Shown here: positions 16,464 to 26,010 of the stretch, piece by piece
Layout: each line of letters opens with the position of its first letter
Position numbering within the stretch: the stretch's first letter is position 1
From: Clostridium sp. BSD9I1
GTDB taxonomy: Bacteria; Bacillota; Clostridia; Clostridiales; Clostridiaceae
Direction: 5' to 3'
Assembly: GCF_900185645.1 (NCBI RefSeq)
Contig: NZ_FYAM01000011.1
Location: 62,001 to 126,000 of the forward strand
DNA: 64,000 nucleotides
Notes under the pieces: generated by a model
The model's input: the letters and a program-made list of their open reading frames with translations, nothing else
Database searches by the model: none
What the model was told of the DNA's origin: nothing
Program-made: the position numbers and the translations under genes

Positions 16464-18714
16464 TTCTTGCCTCCATTTTCTCTAATTTAGTAGCCCTAGT
16501 CTCTTCAATCCATTTCTCTAATAATTTTTGTTTTTCATTATTTGTGTGAATTTCGTTGTAATTTTTTATTGCATATAGTTCGATATTTTCTCTTACTGTT
16601 CGTTCATATTCACAATTTAATTCTAAACCATCTACTGGTATCAGTAACAGATTTTCAGGTTTATCTTTTATATTTAATGCAATATATTTATAGTTATAAT
16701 TTATAACATGCACAAAGTCACCTTTTTCGGTTTTAACATCTACATTCATATTGATTCTAGGAAGTCGTCTATTCTCGTAAAAAGTTTCCTTTGTTCTTTT
16801 AGAAACATTTAATCTCAAATCATCAAAGCTGCTAAGAGACTCAGATAAATTTAAAGGCAATGTTGGAACCCTATCGTATATTATTTGAAGATATTCCCTA
16901 TAGGAATTACACATATCAGTTATATAAAATGCGTATTTCCAGCCATCTTTGATTTCTTCAACATGAACTATTCTTGCTTTCATCTTTGCATTGTATCTAT
17001 CTGTTTTTAATTGAATGCTAACATCATGTTCATCGTCAATATTTACAGGGTCATTTAATATAATTGAAATACCTGTTTCAGAAAAATCTTTTGTTTTACA
17101 TGTACGTCTTATAAATCTATCCTGTATTTCACAATCTATTCTTGCATTAACTCTTTCACTCTTACGCATATACTCTCTTCCTTGTACAAAGAAAAGAGAC
17201 ATAACTAAACAGAATAAATTTGTAGCTAACCAGAACAAAACAACGATTGGATTTAATGATCCACTGTCAAAAATTGTACAAATGCAATTGATAATACCTA
17301 TGACTGACAATACAATTAGAACTAGGAAAGGAATCATATATCCTATGTTCTTCCCTTTCTCACTTTGGACTTGACCTTTTTTAGTAACTTGAAATTTCTT
17401 TAAAGTTATACCAAAACTCTCGAGGAGAACTGGAAATAACATATAAGGAAACATAAGTGTTTCATATATACTAGTCCACTTTGTGCTTCTAATGTTTCCA
17501 CTAAGCATTTTTAGTGAGATATTACTAGTTATATACATCGGCAGCCAAAATATTAAAACTTCTAATAAAGTACACTTTAATACAACATAACCAAATGTGG
17601 CAAAAAGAATTGGTGACATGATATATATTAATCGTTTTATTGGTGCATACCAATACCAAATTGAAGCCATATAATTAATTTTTTGACCTAAGGTCAAATT
17701 AGGAGTAAATATAATGTGCATTTTTTTACCTGTTGCTATTACACCCCTTGCCCAACGTACACGTTGCTGAATTAAACTGTTAAGATCTGTTGCTGATAGT
17801 CCTGAAGCCAAAACTTCATTAACTGCATAGCAAATATATCCTTTTTTCTGCAATAAAATACCTGTTGCAAAATCTTCTGTAATAGATTCAGTATAGAATC
17901 CACCAATATCATTCAATGCAGCCCTTGATAATACTGTATTAGATCCTCCATATATAACACTATTGCTTTTATTTCTTGAAACCTGTATGTCCTTATAAAA
18001 GTAATCTTGCTCATTTGGAATTCTATTTTCTGAGAACAAGTTAAATTGAAACAAATCTGGATTGTAAAAGCTTTGAGGTGTTTGTACAAATCCAATTTTA
18101 ATTTTATCTTCTTCTTTACGATTGTTATTATTAACTTCTGCATCAACAAAATAAGGTACTGTCTTCATTAAAAAATCATGTTTTGGAATCATATCAGCAT
18201 CTAAAGTTACAATCAACGGTGATGATGTAACCAACATAGCATGATTTAAATTTCCAGCCTTAGCACCTTTATTATTTTCCCTATCTATATAATTGACGCC
18301 CATCTCCTCTGCAAGTTTACGTACTTCAGGTCTTCTGCTATCGTCACATAGATATATATGAACTTTACTCTTATCAGGATAGTCCATATACAAGCATCCA
18401 TTTACAGTTTTCATCAATATATCATTTGGTTCACTGTACGTTGCTATAAATATATCTACATCAGGATACATATCCAACAAGACACTTGGTAATGGGATGT
18501 TTTCAACCTTATGCATATTAAAATAATGTACAGCTGCTTCTAATGCACCCAGCACTTCTACAGTAATTAAAGCTATGCCAGCAATTAATGATACTAATCC
18601 ATATTCAGTGGGTATAGTGTAGAAAATTCTCCAAAAAAGATAAACACACGTAAGCACACTGTTAAGCACCATCCATACTCTGTTCTTATATTTTCCTAAA
18701 CTCAACTTCTCCAC
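16411..18714 (-). CDS. bcsA: Cellulose synthase catalytic subunit with PilZ domain
   Basis: 767 residues. Family 2 glycosyltransferase with the processive signatures: Asp124/Asp125 in YLCDDS, LDAD (Asp172, Asp174), TED (Asp281) and QQRVRW (316-321). Membrane helices flank the catalytic domain (about 12-60 and 345-510). A C-terminal PilZ domain starts near 515 with RVNAR (Arg521, Arg525) and DFSETG (543-548), the RxxxR and D/NxSxxG c-di-GMP-binding motifs, so activity should depend on c-di-GMP. No BcsB or BcsC is present, as expected for a monoderm. It transfers glucose from UDP-glucose to extruded beta-1,4-glucan. The C-terminal 160 residues after PilZ are charged and unassigned. Confidence 0.93.
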   Translation of the reverse strand: MEKLSLGKYKNRVWMVLNSVLTCVYLFWRIFYTIPTEYGLVSLIAGIALITVEVLGALEAAVHYFNMHKVENIPLPSVLLDMYPDVDIFIATYSEPNDILMKTVNGCLYMDYPDKSKVHIYLCDDSRRPEVRKLAEEMGVNYIDRENNKGAKAGNLNHAMLVTSSPLIVTLDADMIPKHDFLMKTVPYFVDAEVNNNNRKEEDKIKIGFVQTPQSFYNPDLFQFNLFSENRIPNEQDYFYKDIQVSRNKSNSVIYGGSNTVLSRAALNDIGGFYTESITEDFATGILLQKKGYICYAVNEVLASGLSATDLNSLIQQRVRWARGVIATGKKMHIIFTPNLTLGQKINYMASIWYWYAPIKRLIYIMSPILFATFGYVVLKCTLLEVLIFWLPMYITSNISLKMLSGNIRSTKWTSIYETLMFPYMLFPVLLESFGITLKKFQVTKKGQVQSEKGKNIGYMIPFLVLIVLSVIGIINCICTIFDSGSLNPIVVLFWLATNLFCLVMSLFFVQGREYMRKSERVNARIDCEIQDRFIRRTCKTKDFSETGISIILNDPVNIDDEHDVSIQLKTDRYNAKMKARIVHVEEIKDGWKYAFYITDMCNSYREYLQIIYDRVPTLPLNLSESLSSFDDLRLNVSKRTKETFYENRRLPRINMNVDVKTEKGDFVHVINYNYKYIALNIKDKPENLLLIPVDGLELNCEYERTVRENIELYAIKNYNEIHTNNEKQKLLEKWIEETRATKLEKMEARNDTKVSKTNELKEMDFL

Positions 18715-18818
18715 TCCTTGATACTTATATTATAGACATGAAAAAACACTGAGGATATAGTGATTATTCAGTTTTATAGACCATGCTAAGTTATACCAAG
18801 TTCTTCTTTATATCTTAT

Positions 18819-19667
18819 TCACTTGTTTGAGATATGGCCAAAAGTTAAAACATCTCCATTACTATAGAATACCTTGTCCCCTGATCCTGTATAAAATACT
18901 TGAGTGTCAATATCTTTACAAGTTTCCTTTATTATTTCATCGGCATTTTCTGAAGTAACTACCGCATAAGCTGGTTTCAGAATTCTAATAAATCGTTCTG
19001 AATTAATATTGGCTCGACCGTGATGCGGTATTTTATAAAGTCCAATATTTTGCCAATTAATAAGCATCATTTCTTCAAGCCTTTTTTTCTCCGCATCTCC
19101 TGCAAACAGCATATTTACTTTACCATGTTTAATCAAAGTAACTAGTGAATAGTTATTATCCTTTGTATAATATTTTTCTAACGGCGGATATACAAGTACA
19201 TTCATCCCTCCAATTGAAAACCTGCGAGTTAATGTTGGATATATTATAGGGATGCCCTGTATTTTAATTTTTTCATTAAGCTTTTCTAGTTGTTTATTGC
19301 CTTTTGGATAATAAGATTGAATAATATTTTTCACTTTAAAGTTATCTATAACATCCATTGCACCGCCAATATGATCTAAGTCTGGATGTGTTAAAATTAA
19401 GTACTCAATACAAGATACATTTTTCTTTTGTAAGTAATTCACAATCTTCTGTGCATCTTCTTTTTCTCCTGTATCAATCAACACATTGCCTTCCCCTTGT
19501 TGTATGAGGATACAGTCTGCATCTTCTTTAAGCTTTAAAAATGAAACTTCAACTGGTGTGCCTTGTGCAATTTTCTCTACATTTTTCAGATGAACATTCC
19601 AATATCCATAAAAAATAATTGATAAAAGAATAATCCAGCCAAAAATATTTATTATTTTTTTGTACAT
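18819..19667 (-). CDS. Membrane-anchored MBL-fold hydrolase (ComEC-type domain)
   Basis: 282 residues from ATG 19667, chosen over GTG 19682 because GGAAGG lies seven bases before it. One N-terminal helix (residues about 5-22) is followed by a metallo-beta-lactamase fold: IDTGE near 65, the metal site THPDLDHIGG (His94, Asp96, Asp98, His99), FAGDAE near 190 and PHHG near 210. The same fold forms the C-terminal nuclease-like domain of ComEC. In this operon it sits between an AlgJ-like acetylation gene and the cellulose synthase, so a phosphodiesterase or esterase role in polysaccharide export is possible, but the substrate is unknown. Confidence 0.82.
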   Translation of the reverse strand: MYKKIINIFGWIILLSIIFYGYWNVHLKNVEKIAQGTPVEVSFLKLKEDADCILIQQGEGNVLIDTGEKEDAQKIVNYLQKKNVSCIEYLILTHPDLDHIGGAMDVIDNFKVKNIIQSYYPKGNKQLEKLNEKIKIQGIPIIYPTLTRRFSIGGMNVLVYPPLEKYYTKDNNYSLVTLIKHGKVNMLFAGDAEKKRLEEMMLINWQNIGLYKIPHHGRANINSERFIRILKPAYAVVTSENADEIIKETCKDIDTQVFYTGSGDKVFYSNGDVLTFGHISNK

Positions 19668-19706
19668 CCCTAAACCTTCCACTTCTTAGTATTATTTTTA
19701 TTCTTT

Positions 19707-20930
19707 CTATTCACTTTTAAAATAAGGAAAGGCTTCCTCTTTAATATTATGCGGGTATAATTCTATAAATACATAGTCAAATTTATATTTCTCTATATAC
19801 TTTTCAACATCTACCCTATTTGAAGTTGCCAATGGCCAAATCATATGTATTTGGCTACATAATGGTGCCAAGAAAGAAAGAGTTGGTGAAAAATAAGAAT
19901 CTCGTATACACAATATTTTTAGACCATGTGGATTATTATTATTTGTAATTTTATCCCATGGATTAATAGCTTCAATGTATGTATCGTACTTAGAAACAGA
20001 ATAAATTTCAGATGAAGATAAAAGATCTAATTGTAATATAGACTCTTCAAAACTACCTTCTTTATGCTTTTTATCCCCATCAACATCTTCAGCTTCCCAA
20101 AGTAAATTTGTTTTAAATTTAGGTGTAATAAGTGTAAAATCATCTAAGCCACTATAATTAATTCCTGAATTTCGTCCCATAGAACCAAGCATGCTTTGAT
20201 TATAAAAGTATTTATTATAATTATTTAAATTACGATAAAATCCCTTTGGATCAAGTTTTACATCATATCTACTTTCCATGTCAGCTACTAAGGCCCGAAA
20301 CGCAAGAAAAGCTGCTTCCACCGTCCAATGGTGGTCTGTTTTATAGAAAAGTTTTTCATAAGGTAGTCCTGATTCTAATATTGTTTTGCGTAAATCTAAT
20401 GTTTCCACACCATTATTATGAAGATAAAGCAAAAATTCATCTTGAATTTTATTTGTATCATTAATTGGAAACCCTTTATCAAATGCTGAGATATTTGGTA
20501 CATACTTTTCTGGTGGATTAATAAATAAAACTTTAGCACCTTTGCTTTCAACACTTTGTTTTAATCTTCGAATTCGTTTTGCATATTCTTTTAAATTAGG
20601 ATCATCTTCTCTATAAAAGCTTGCATAATTTAAATAACCTTTCTTATCTTTTCCATAGGTAAAATTATCCATTTCACTTTTGCCCAACAACTTTTGAATA
20701 TAACCGTAAGTTTCAATAAAATTGATTTTACATAACAATTCCTCATTGGCCGTTTCTTCTACTTTACTAATTAACTTTTTTACATCCCTTTGATTAGCTA
20801 CTTTGCCATACTTTTTAAAAGTTTCATTCATCTCATCAAACTGATATATAAAATTAGCAATGCCGAAGGCAAATAATATAAAAATAAGTATTCCTGCAAA
20901 TATATACTTTTTCATAAAAAACTGTTTCAT
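19707..20930 (-). CDS. AlgJ/AlgX-like SGNH acyltransferase-type protein
   Basis: 407 residues. An N-terminal signal-anchor (about 7-28) leads to an extracellular SGNH-like domain. The DxH motif is YKTDHHWT (Asp199, His200/His201), and the nucleophile block is IRDSYFSP near residue 335. Such proteins work with an MBOAT partner to O-acetylate exopolysaccharide (AlgJ/X for alginate, WssH-type for cellulose). The MBOAT gene is 20 bases upstream, completing the pair. In this operon it most likely acetylates the cellulose as it is exported. Confidence 0.83.
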   Translation of the reverse strand: MKQFFMKKYIFAGILIFILFAFGIANFIYQFDEMNETFKKYGKVANQRDVKKLISKVEETANEELLCKINFIETYGYIQKLLGKSEMDNFTYGKDKKGYLNYASFYREDDPNLKEYAKRIRRLKQSVESKGAKVLFINPPEKYVPNISAFDKGFPINDTNKIQDEFLLYLHNNGVETLDLRKTILESGLPYEKLFYKTDHHWTVEAAFLAFRALVADMESRYDVKLDPKGFYRNLNNYNKYFYNQSMLGSMGRNSGINYSGLDDFTLITPKFKTNLLWEAEDVDGDKKHKEGSFEESILQLDLLSSSEIYSVSKYDTYIEAINPWDKITNNNNPHGLKILCIRDSYFSPTLSFLAPLCSQIHMIWPLATSNRVDVEKYIEKYKFDYVFIELYPHNIKEEAFPYFKSE

Positions 20931-20950
20931 TTCTATGCCTCCTTTGCAAC

Positions 20951-22393
20951 TTAAAAATTAAAGTAGATAAACGGATTATATGTACCTCTTGCTAAGTAAA
21001 CAACGCATATAATAAATAGACCAATCATTACAATTGGATAAGCAATAGTATATACAGTCCCAATCACAGACATCTTTCGTTCTGCTAGTAGCAAATTCAT
21101 CTTTCTTGCAATTGGTGTAGATAACAAAACTCCTAAAGTCAGCCATAAAGCATTTTCCTTGATAAATACAAGTGCTAAATCACTATGAAATCCATTATTA
21201 TTAAGCCCAAACATGTTAAGATAGTATCTCCCAGCCTGGTATAAATCATTTGCTTTAAAAGCAACCCAACCAAATGTTACTATAATCATTGTATATACGC
21301 TCATTAAAATTGGATGTTGATTATTCTCATGATATTGTAAAAAACGTTCTGCTAATATGAAGATAAAATTCCACATTCCCCAAAATACAAATGTCCAATT
21401 TGCTCCATGCCAAATACCTGTTAATAGCCATACAACAAATAGATTACGTATCATTTTATCTTTACTTTTAACTCTTGAACCACCCAGTGGGAAATATACA
21501 TATTCTCTGAACCAAGTTGACAATGAAATATGCCATCTTCGCCAAAATTCTGTGATAGACCTTGAAATATAAGGATAATTAAAGTTTTCCTCAAACTTAA
21601 ATCCAAACATTAAGCCTAATCCAATTGCCATATCAGAATATGCAGAGAAGTCAAAAAATATTTGCAATGTATAGGCAATTGCCCCCAGCCAAGCAAGCAT
21701 CACCGGAACTTCATATGATTGTTGACCAATTGTTGACCAGTTAAAAATGTTATCTGCCATTGCAGCAAAATTATTGGCTAGCAACATTTTTTTTCCTAAT
21801 CCGGTCACAAACCGGCATGATCCCACTGAAAACTTTCTCCAAGTAGAAGTACGATTTCTAATTTGATCGGCAATATCATTATATTGAATAATAGGCCCTG
21901 CAATTAACTGTGGGAAGAATGCTATATATAACCCAACATAAAATGGATTTTTTTCTACTTTTGTTTTTCCTGTATAAACATCAATAACATATGATAATGC
22001 TTGGAAAGTAAAAAATGAAATCCCTATAGGCAACGCTATTGTTGTAGTCGGCAGCAACTGACGCCCAGATATGTCATTAATATTTTCTATCATAAAATTC
22101 AAGTACTTGAATACAAATAATATACCGATATTTATACAACAAGCCGCAACAACTAATATTTTGGCTCTTTTCTCATTTTCACAACTTTTTTCAATAAAAA
22201 TTCCAAATAATGAGTTTAATAAAATTGAAAATAACATAATCAGCACATAAATGGGCTCACCCCATGCATAAAAGAAAATACTAGAAATAAAAAGCCAAAT
22301 ATTCTGTGCTAATCTTGAAATGCTTAACGAATAGTAAACCAGTATTACAACTGGTAAAAAATAAAATAAAAATATTATACTTGAAAATAACAT
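20951..22393 (-). CDS. MBOAT O-acyltransferase (AlgI/DltB-like)
   Basis: 480 residues with about 11 membrane segments. The two MBOAT histidines are visible: WRRWHIS (His288) and TGIWHGANW (His329). AlgI-type proteins pass an acetyl group from a cytoplasmic donor across the membrane to an extracytoplasmic transferase. The AlgJ-like gene follows 20 bases later, and the cellulose synthase lies in the same operon, so the target is probably cellulose rather than alginate or teichoic acid. No alginate or dlt genes are near. Confidence 0.9.
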   Translation of the reverse strand: MLFSSIIFLFYFLPVVILVYYSLSISRLAQNIWLFISSIFFYAWGEPIYVLIMLFSILLNSLFGIFIEKSCENEKRAKILVVAACCINIGILFVFKYLNFMIENINDISGRQLLPTTTIALPIGISFFTFQALSYVIDVYTGKTKVEKNPFYVGLYIAFFPQLIAGPIIQYNDIADQIRNRTSTWRKFSVGSCRFVTGLGKKMLLANNFAAMADNIFNWSTIGQQSYEVPVMLAWLGAIAYTLQIFFDFSAYSDMAIGLGLMFGFKFEENFNYPYISRSITEFWRRWHISLSTWFREYVYFPLGGSRVKSKDKMIRNLFVVWLLTGIWHGANWTFVFWGMWNFIFILAERFLQYHENNQHPILMSVYTMIIVTFGWVAFKANDLYQAGRYYLNMFGLNNNGFHSDLALVFIKENALWLTLGVLLSTPIARKMNLLLAERKMSVIGTVYTIAYPIVMIGLFIICVVYLARGTYNPFIYFNF

Positions 22394-22421
22394 TTACCTT
22401 CTCCTACACAACAAATACTTT

Positions 22422-22649
22422 TCAGTTTTTTTTATTTTCATAATAAAAAAAACTTATTATTATACTTAATAAACAAACACAAAAGGATATTCTAAAGAAC
22501 CATATCCAAAAAGGTGTATCTACCACTTGCAAGAAGTATTTAACTTTCTCAAGCTTTTTGGGTATATCTGCTGCAAAAACACTGTGGGTATGAAAGGAAA
22601 TAATTAATGAAAAAAAGAATACTATATTGATAATTATAAATTTATTCAT
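22422..22649 (-). CDS. Small two-helix membrane protein of the cellulose operon
   Basis: 75 residues from ATG 22649, which has GGAGGAGG nine bases upstream. An N-terminal hydrophobic segment with a signal-peptide look (ending near VFA-A) is followed by an extracytoplasmic stretch of about 25 residues and a second helix (FWIWFFRISFCVCLL…), ending in YYENKKN. I do not recognise a family. Its location between CotH and MBOAT genes, with 51- and 28-base gaps, suggests a small subunit of the polysaccharide secretion or acetylation complex. Confidence 0.65.
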   Translation of the reverse strand: MNKFIIINIVFFFSLIISFHTHSVFAADIPKKLEKVKYFLQVVDTPFWIWFFRISFCVCLLSIIISFFYYENKKN

Positions 22650-22700
22650 AGTTATAAACCTCCTCCTTGTCCTATTTATTAATAGGTTCATACTACGATA

Positions 22701-24293
22701 TTAGCTCCTAGATACATAAATTATTGGAACACAGAACAATGCAATAACCAATAACAACATTACATTCTTTCGACTGCTCCAATTTGTTTCCCATATTGTA
22801 CTCCCTTCTAAAATTTCTAACCTTTCGAGAATTGCATTCCCATGTTTTCTCAAAATTGTTTTTAGCTTATATATCTCTTGATCATAATTAGAAGTTTTAC
22901 GATAAATCTCGTCATTGTCTGAATCTAGATAGGATTTTAATTCATAACTATTTTGCTTTTCCCTAATATCATTCCAACGAAACCACTCACGTTCCTTAGC
23001 TGGGCCAATATATGCTTGAATTTGTTCAATAGCGCTCATAATATTTTCTTCAGAAAGATATTTTCTTCTAAGTTCTGAATAGCGTTTTTCAAGTTTTAAT
23101 ACAAATGCTTTGTCTGTTATAAGTCTATCAAACCATGGTGATGTTTGAAAAGCCATCACTTCGATATGCATAGGTTGTTCGGTATAATTGTCTACAGCAC
23201 CATCATAGTCCCATACAGGCCCAATACAAAGCTTTCCTCCTAATTCCTTGTACATATAAGTAGAATTATTACCTGCATCATAGTTTCCAAAAAACTCATT
23301 GACCAGAAAATAATCAATAAAAGAATCAACGTTAATATATTTAGGATAAGTAGAAAATTCGGAAAAACTATTTGAATATAGTATTCTCTCTATTTTGCTT
23401 ATATCCTTTTCAATGTAATCTATCATTTCTGGAGTTACACTGTGTTTACTAGGATAACGTAATCCGAGATAACCTTTACTGAGCTTCTTTTCAGTAGCAT
23501 ATGTGTTAAGCATAATAGATTCCTCATCATATCTGTCTCTGCGAACCATATAACTATTATAATGTTCTGTAGGCTTATATTTAGAAATATTTACTCTGTC
23601 TGGACCTTGTTTAACGCTTTCTTCCAAAAGATAAACTCCTTGATAGGTATAGGTATCCTTTTCTTTTGTCACCACTTCGCAATACTTGCTATCTTGTGTG
23701 TACGGCATAAACTGCGATGCAATACGATAAGACAAATAATTACGCATCATGCTTTTATCAGTCATAGTCCCGTTGATAATCCACTCATTATCTTTACCCA
23801 TATCTAGCAATGATAGTTCATTATCTTGTCCTGTTTCTGTTATTAACTTTACTAAATATTGAGGCTTAGCATATTGCATTGATGTATTGCCACGTCGTTT
23901 TATTTTTATTTTACTTCTAACTGATGCCTTATCGGTTAAATGGTTCCTTTTCCCATTATCTATCACTTGTATAGTACCATTTACATAGGGCTCAATGCCT
24001 TTAATTGGTTCGAAAAGGAGTGTTTTGGGATTAAATCTTGTATTTATTGGTGGTTCTATGCCGTTAGTATCAACAATAACTATTGGTAAATGAGAAGAGA
24101 AATCTCTTTTCAATGTAAAATCCTTATTCAAAGATGCAAGTGCATTATCTTCCTGTTCAGCACTAATTAATGATTGATTATAGGAATTAGTACTTTTTAC
24201 CTCTGCTTTTTTATTATTATAAATAGTCACACTAAAAACGATAATAAGACTTGCAATAATTATTATTAAACTGATAATGCGTTTATTTGTCAT
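22701..24293 (-). CDS. CotH-family protein kinase with N- and C-terminal membrane anchors
   Basis: 530 residues. Helix at 7-24, then an extracytoplasmic CotH domain: KIKRRGNTSMQY near 130, MDGV-like Lys/Asp motifs, NEFFGNYDAGNNSTYMY near 345 and the catalytic metal-binding IGPVWDYDGA near 365. A second helix lies at about 510-526. CotH proteins are atypical kinases that phosphorylate spore-coat or cell-surface proteins in the lumen or outside; related domains occur in cellulosomes. Here it travels with DUF4956 and a VTC polymerase, a linkage seen in several bacteria. It probably modifies a surface component of this exopolysaccharide system. Confidence 0.85.
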   Translation of the reverse strand: MTNKRIISLIIIIASLIIVFSVTIYNNKKAEVKSTNSYNQSLISAEQEDNALASLNKDFTLKRDFSSHLPIVIVDTNGIEPPINTRFNPKTLLFEPIKGIEPYVNGTIQVIDNGKRNHLTDKASVRSKIKIKRRGNTSMQYAKPQYLVKLITETGQDNELSLLDMGKDNEWIINGTMTDKSMMRNYLSYRIASQFMPYTQDSKYCEVVTKEKDTYTYQGVYLLEESVKQGPDRVNISKYKPTEHYNSYMVRRDRYDEESIMLNTYATEKKLSKGYLGLRYPSKHSVTPEMIDYIEKDISKIERILYSNSFSEFSTYPKYINVDSFIDYFLVNEFFGNYDAGNNSTYMYKELGGKLCIGPVWDYDGAVDNYTEQPMHIEVMAFQTSPWFDRLITDKAFVLKLEKRYSELRRKYLSEENIMSAIEQIQAYIGPAKEREWFRWNDIREKQNSYELKSYLDSDNDEIYRKTSNYDQEIYKLKTILRKHGNAILERLEILEGSTIWETNWSSRKNVMLLLVIALFCVPIIYVSRS

Positions 24294-24306
24294 TTTGAAC
24301 CATCCT

Positions 24307-24987
24307 TTATCGATTTATCTCATCATTTTGGCATACAACATTCACATTAGCAATACCTTCATCTTTATATAACTTGTCCGTAATAGATTCTTCATTTTTA
24401 TTTGCAGCATTAATTATTACTTGAGACAGCTCATATATATATTCTACCGTTTCAGGTGAAGTGTTCTTTACTCTTAAACGTGCTTTGCCTTTATATTGAG
24501 CATTCACAATTTTTTCGATATATTCTTCGCACTTACGTTGTCCACGAATAACAAGTAAATAGCGGTCATTAGTTTTAACCATTCCAAACGCTAACAGAAA
24601 TAAAAATATTACTGCTGATCCAACTCCAGCAATCATAAATTCTGAAACACCACAGCATATTCCAACAGCAATGCACCAAAATATATAGGCTGTATCTCTT
24701 GGATCCTTGATAGCTGTACGAAAACGTACAATAGATAGAGCACCAACCATGCCTAATGATAGGGCTATATTATTTCCAATTACGTTCATAACCAAAGTTG
24801 TGATTAGCGCAAGCATAACTAAAGACACATTAAAACGCGCACTATATAATGCACCGGAATGTGAAAAACGGTAAGATATGTATATAACAGCACTTAGCAC
24901 AACTGCCATTAAAAAATTAAACAAAACGCCTTCTAATGTTAATGCCCCGGTATTTGTAACTAAGTAATCAAATAATTGTTCTTTCAT
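24307..24987 (-). CDS. DUF4956 membrane protein
   Basis: 226 residues from ATG 24987 (GGAGG five bases upstream; the upstream ATGs at 25011 and 24999 lack one). Four N-terminal hydrophobic segments (about 20-145) include SIVRFRTAIKDPRDTAYIFWC, the family's characteristic block, and are followed by a cytoplasmic ferredoxin-like domain. DUF4956 proteins are of unknown biochemical function and are repeatedly found beside VTC polyphosphate polymerases and CotH kinases, as here. The start lies 56 bases after the VTC stop and the gene ends 13 bases before cotH. Confidence 0.85.
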   Translation of the reverse strand: MKEQLFDYLVTNTGALTLEGVLFNFLMAVVLSAVIYISYRFSHSGALYSARFNVSLVMLALITTLVMNVIGNNIALSLGMVGALSIVRFRTAIKDPRDTAYIFWCIAVGICCGVSEFMIAGVGSAVIFLFLLAFGMVKTNDRYLLVIRGQRKCEEYIEKIVNAQYKGKARLRVKNTSPETVEYIYELSQVIINAANKNEESITDKLYKDEGIANVNVVCQNDEINR

Positions 24988-25043
24988 AGTTTCCTCCATA
25001 CTTAAATTCATAAATTATTATATTATTAACTTAAGAACCATTT

Positions 25044-25760
25044 TTACGTAAATAATCCACCGTTACATTGGCTAACACTTCTAGCTAGGCAATATTTGCT
25101 GTTTGAAGTGGATATTTTATTACATGTTGACAATAGATCTCTCACATAACTTAATAAAAATCCATTATATTTTACTTCTAATGTTACATCATCGAAATGA
25201 CTAACTGGATACAAATTTATATTTGTATTAAATAGGTTAAAATTATTTTCAGTTGCTTCAATACGAGCGTCAAGGGTAATACGGATATCATTTTCCGGCA
25301 CGTGAAATGCAGTTCTATTATATTGCACAATGCATTTTGGCATATATAGCTGCTGGGCCATAAGAAAATACATTTCTTCTGAAAAAGGATTTTTGTAAGA
25401 TAATAAGCATTCATACCTTCCTGCTATTAAATTCAATGCATGTTCTTTTGAAATTATAAGCGACCGTTTCCGCTGGCTATCTCCTATTTTCTCCTTTAAT
25501 TCTAGCTTAGCACTATTTTGACTTGGGGAATAGATACGCAGCCGAACCTTTTTTCGATATTCGTATCCTTCCTCTTTTTCTATATAATCAGTATCATCTA
25601 TTGTATCAAAATATAATGACCTTACCATATACCCTCCATTGGAAGAATTATGTACGTCTTCATGTAAAACCTGCGAAAGTAAGTGATACAATTTACTAGA
25701 TGTTATTTGTGATATAATATATTTCTTTTCCTTTCTAAATACATCTATCATTTCCTTCAT
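25044..25760 (-). CDS. VTC-domain polyphosphate polymerase
   Basis: 238 residues. Tunnel-forming VTC domain with the basic/acidic pairs of triphosphate-tunnel enzymes: RKEKKYII at the N-terminus, VRSLYFDT near 46, EYRKKVRLRIY near 70, AKLELKEK near 87 and TLEVKYNG near 195. These proteins make polyphosphate from ATP or bind it. It is the first gene of the operon, 157 bases after the promoter. The ribosome binding site (AGGAAGG) is about 15 bases away, longer than usual, and the second ATG three codons later would not be better placed. Its link with CotH hints at phosphate supply for surface phosphorylation. Confidence 0.85.
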   Translation of the reverse strand: MKEMIDVFRKEKKYIISQITSSKLYHLLSQVLHEDVHNSSNGGYMVRSLYFDTIDDTDYIEKEEGYEYRKKVRLRIYSPSQNSAKLELKEKIGDSQRKRSLIISKEHALNLIAGRYECLLSYKNPFSEEMYFLMAQQLYMPKCIVQYNRTAFHVPENDIRITLDARIEATENNFNLFNTNINLYPVSHFDDVTLEVKYNGFLLSYVRDLLSTCNKISTSNSKYCLARSVSQCNGGLFT

Positions 25761-25916
25761 TTTCTCAACGCATCCTTCCTATATATACATTGGGAGTTAT
25801 GGGATTAGCATCTTATTCTCAAAACAAATATACCGGTAGCATCCTAATATTTGACTTTTTAATATTTACTGATAGTCATCTACTATTGTTATACATCTCT
25901 TTATTCACCACACTAT

Positions 25917-25945
25917 AATATAACACATTTTAACTATTTTGTCAA
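25917..25945 (-). promoter_or_regulatory. Promoter of the 10-kb cellulose operon
   Basis: On the minus strand TTGACA (25940-25945), 17 bases, TATATT (25917-25922). Gives a leader of about 150 bases. I looked for a c-di-GMP riboswitch in that leader and saw none. Confidence 0.8.
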
Positions 25946-25971
25946 TTAAAAACATACACCAAATCCATATA

Positions 25972-26010
25972 AAAAGAAAAAAGAATGAGGGAGTGCTAAC
26001 TCTCTCATTC
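25972..26010 (-). terminator. Terminator of the DMT transporter, overlapping its stop codon
   Basis: GAATGAG…CTCATTC stem with inner AGT/ACT pairs and a TAGC loop, followed on the minus strand by TTTTTTCTTTTT. The left arm contains the stop codon of the transporter gene. Confidence 0.82.

Noticed and set aside
25761-25916. c-di-GMP riboswitch in the leader of the cellulose operon
   Set aside because: None of the conserved GEMM-I or GEMM-II sequence blocks is visible in the roughly 150-base leader.
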